Below, one piece after another: positions 9,528 through 11,185 of a DNA stretch of 11,185 nt. Origin of the DNA: Gemmatimonadota bacterium (GTDB taxonomy: Bacteria > Gemmatimonadota > Gemmatimonadetes > Longimicrobiales > Gaopeijiaceae); the NCBI GenBank assembly GCA_015492755.1, contig WGEM01000363.1, forward strand, positions 1-11,185. Direction: 5' to 3'. A program made the translations under genes and the position numbers. The notes under the pieces are model-generated. The model made no database searches. It saw only the letters and a list, made by a program, of their open reading frames with translations, and was not told where the DNA came from. The first letter of the stretch is position 1, and each line of letters opens with the position of its first letter.

Positions 9528-10709
9528 GTGGACCTGAAAGCCATCCGGGGCGACACCCCGGGATGCGCACACCGCATCCACCTCAACAATGCCGGTGCGT
9601 CGCTCATGCCTCGCCCCGTCCTGGATGAGATCCTGGAGCACCTGGGGCTGGAATCCAGGATCGGAGGGTACGAAGCGGAAGCGGAGTGCCGGGCGGAGAT
9701 TGCGGCCGCCTACGACGCCGTGGCCGAGCTGGTGGGCGCGGAAGCGCACCGCGTGGCCTTCACCGAGCACGCCACCGCCGCCTTTGTCACCGCGCTCTCT
9801 GCGGTGCCGCTGGGTGAGGGGGACCTCATCCTCACCACCCGCCACGACTACGTCTCCAACCAGATCCAGTACCTCTCGCTCCAGCGGAGGCTGGGGGTGC
9901 GCGTGGAGCGGATCCCCGATGCCCCGGAGGGGGGCGTGGACGTGGACGCCATGCGCGCCGCCATCCACCGGCGGCGTCCGCGGCTGGTGGCGGTCACCCA
10001 CATCCCCACCAACTCCGGGCTGGTCCAGGATGTGGCGGCCATCGGGGCGGCGTGCCGCGAGCGGGACGTGTGGTACCTGGTAGACGCCTGCCAGTCGGTA
10101 GGGCAGATGCCGGTGCAGATGGACGAGATCGGCTGCGACTTCCTCTCCGCCACCGCGCGCAAGTTCCTGCGGGGGCCCCGCGGAGCGGGCTTCCTGGTCG
10201 TCTCGCAGCGCGTCCTGGACGCCGACCTGGAGCCCCTCTTCCCGGATCTCCGCGGCGCCGACTGGGTGGCGCCCGACCTCTACCAGCCGGCGCCGGACGC
10301 GCGGCGCTTCGAGACGTGGGAGAAATCGTGGGCGCTGGTCCGCGGGGTGGGGCGCGCCGCGCGATACGCACTGGAACTCGGCCTGGACGCCATCCGTGAA
10401 CGCGCCTGGACGCTCGCAGCCGAGCTCCGTTCCCGGATGGCCGCGCTGGACGGCGTGCGCGTCCTGGATCGGGGGCCCACGCGCTCCGCCATCGTGACGC
10501 TTTCGGTGGAAGGGCACGAGCCCGCCGCACTCGTCCAGGCTCTCCGGGCCCGGGACATCAACACCTCCTCCCAGACCCGGCTGGACGCGCTCCTGGACTA
10601 CGAGGACAAGGGGGTGGAGGGCGCGCTCCGCGTCTCGCCGCACTACTTCAACACCGGCGACGAGATCGATGCCTTCGACGAGGCACTGAGGCAGCTCATC
10701 CACCGGTAA
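9528..10709 (+). CDS. Class V PLP-dependent enzyme (cysteine desulfurase/isopenicillin N epimerase-like fold), substrate unknown
   Basis: A 393-residue fold-type I PLP enzyme of the aminotransferase class V family. Visible landmarks are HLNNAGASLMP (18-28) at the N-terminus, TEHATAAF (79-86) near the cofactor phosphate, THIPTNSG (157-164), the pyridine-binding aspartate D186 in LVDACQSVGQ, the Schiff-base lysine K212 in SATARKFLRGPRG, and LRVSPHYFNTGDEID (367-381) with R368 as a candidate substrate-carboxylate arginine. The C-terminal part (after about 205) contains no cysteine, so the catalytic Cys loop of SufS/IscS-type desulfurases is missing. A lyase, epimerase or transaminase acting on an amino acid is more likely than sulfur transfer for Fe-S clusters. 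The GTG at 9528 has AAGGAG 5 nt upstream, which fixes the start. No suf, isc or ergothioneine genes are adjacent. It is divergent from the response regulator across the palindromic site and is followed 93 bp later by a sigma factor gene. Confidence 0.88.
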   Translation: MDLKAIRGDTPGCAHRIHLNNAGASLMPRPVLDEILEHLGLESRIGGYEAEAECRAEIAAAYDAVAELVGAEAHRVAFTEHATAAFVTALSAVPLGEGDLILTTRHDYVSNQIQYLSLQRRLGVRVERIPDAPEGGVDVDAMRAAIHRRRPRLVAVTHIPTNSGLVQDVAAIGAACRERDVWYLVDACQSVGQMPVQMDEIGCDFLSATARKFLRGPRGAGFLVVSQRVLDADLEPLFPDLRGADWVAPDLYQPAPDARRFETWEKSWALVRGVGRAARYALELGLDAIRERAWTLAAELRSRMAALDGVRVLDRGPTRSAIVTLSVEGHEPAALVQALRARDINTSSQTRLDALLDYEDKGVEGALRVSPHYFNTGDEIDAFDEALRQLIHR

Positions 10710-10741
10710 GGTCGGTTCACCCATGAAATCGTGGACAGGGC

Positions 10742-10765
10742 GGGCCATCGTGAAGAGATTGGCCC
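10742..10765 (+). repeat. Short inverted repeat downstream of the class V enzyme gene
   Basis: GGGCCA (10742-10747) and TGGCCC (10760-10765) can form a 6-bp stem with a 12-nt loop, about 33 bp past the stop codon and 38 bp before the sigma factor start. There is no following T run. It could be a weak terminator or a leader element of the next gene; chance is also possible. Confidence 0.25.
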
Positions 10766-10779
10766 CGGCGCGCGTACCG

Positions 10780-10793
10780 GTATCACGTATCAC
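10780..10793 (+). repeat. Tandem GTATCAC repeat directly upstream of the sigma factor gene
   Basis: Two perfect, adjacent 7-bp copies of GTATCAC end just before the GGAG ribosome site (10794-10797) of the sigma factor gene. They are less GC-rich than the surroundings. They could be part of the promoter or a protein-binding site; no sequence-specific partner can be named. Confidence 0.35.
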
Positions 10794-10802
10794 GGAGTCC
10801 CC

Positions 10803-11185
10803 TTGCGACCGGACCTGGAGCGGGAACTGATTCGGAAGTGCCGATCCGGCGACGCCCGGTTCTACGAGCCGCTGGTACGCGCCTACGAGCCTGCGGGCAT
10901 GCGCCTCGCCGTGGCGATGGTGGGAAACGTGGAGGACGCCCAGGACGCCCTCCAGGAAGCCTTCGTCAAGGCGTTTCAGTCACTCCATCGATTCGACCTG
11001 AGCAAGCCCTTCGGCCCCTGGTTCTTCCAGATCCTGCGCAACCAGTGCCGTGACCTCCTGAGGAGCAGGAAGTCCCGCTTTCGCATGGAGACGGTGGACG
11101 AGTTCCTGGAGGAGCGACCCGCCGACGGATCGAGGGGGCCGGAGCGCAGCCTCCGTAGGAGCGACGCTAGAGTGCTCCTCTGGAA
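10803..11185 (+). CDS. RNA polymerase sigma factor, sigma-70 ECF family, C-terminus cut by window edge
   Basis: 127 codons of an ECF-type sigma factor are visible. Region 2 is clear: SGDARFYEPLVRAYEP (15-30) opens sigma2, DAQDALQEAFVKAFQSL (45-61) covers regions 2.1-2.2 that bind core RNA polymerase, and FDLSKPFGPWFFQILRNQC (64-82) followed by RDLLRSRKSR is the region 2.3/2.4 equivalent that opens and reads the -10 element. An acidic linker follows; region 4 would lie beyond the right edge. The start is taken as the TTG at 10803 because it carries GGAG 5 nt upstream and no other in-frame start exists between it and upstream stops; a later GTG or ATG would delete part of region 2. It directs transcription of a regulon that cannot be read here. 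Any anti-sigma factor would be downstream, outside the window. Confidence 0.88.
   Translation, partial: MRPDLERELIRKCRSGDARFYEPLVRAYEPAGMRLAVAMVGNVEDAQDALQEAFVKAFQSLHRFDLSKPFGPWFFQILRNQCRDLLRSRKSRFRMETVDEFLEERPADGSRGPERSLRRSDARVLLW

Noticed and set aside
9432..10793. N-terminal extension of the response regulator frame, which would make a 582-residue fusion
   Set aside because: The extra 450 or so residues are antisense to the class V PLP enzyme and lack any domain; the receiver domain begins at the GTG at 9431.
10723..10830. Small plus-strand open frame (starts MKSWTGRAIV) before and overlapping the sigma factor
   Set aside because: No ribosome-binding site, overlaps the sigma gene in another frame, and shows no recognisable feature; it is probably chance.

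Overview
The window is uniformly very GC-rich, with codons ending in G or C throughout, densely packed genes, and frequent GTG or TTG starts. It reads as a chromosomal segment of a high-GC Gram-negative-type bacterium. A member of the Gemmatimonadota or a related environmental lineage would fit (inference from the gene set and protein style; no 16S or marker tree is available). No mobile element, tRNA, rRNA, CRISPR array or phage gene was recognised.

Left half (1-7216, all minus strand): a probable five-gene operon, read right to left. It comprises ligA (NAD-dependent DNA ligase), polX (family X DNA polymerase with a PHP nuclease domain), a YrbG-type calcium/sodium antiporter, fabI (enoyl-ACP reductase of the plant/chlamydial/apicomplexan type), and a class III PLP aminotransferase cut by the left edge. 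ligA and polX are 5 bp apart. polX/antiporter and fabI/aminotransferase each overlap by 4 bp in a GTGA arrangement, which indicates translational coupling. A 108-bp gap separates the antiporter from fabI. The first two genes form a DNA repair pair; the remaining three have no evident functional link to it.

Middle (7217-9044): a divergent intergenic region holds an AT-rich island, the likely promoter zone, and a strong 10-bp inverted repeat in the leader of a plus-strand gene. That gene encodes an exported metal-dependent amidohydrolase. It ends 11 bp from a convergent gene, and a hairpin lies across its stop codon.

Right part (9045-11185): a single-domain CheY-like response regulator on the minus strand is divergent from a class V PLP enzyme on the plus strand. 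The 96-bp region between them contains a 26-bp near-perfect palindrome, the best candidate operator in the window. Downstream, an ECF sigma factor begins at a TTG codon and is cut by the right edge before its region 4.

Two genes lie partly outside the window (left and right edges) and are annotated as partial from direct translation. The many long open frames antisense to the genes are compositional shadows of high-GC coding DNA. I found no convincing novel multi-gene system. The points most worth a second look are the 26-bp palindrome, the plant-type FabI, the amidohydrolase with a large aromatic-rich insertion, and the leader hairpin.
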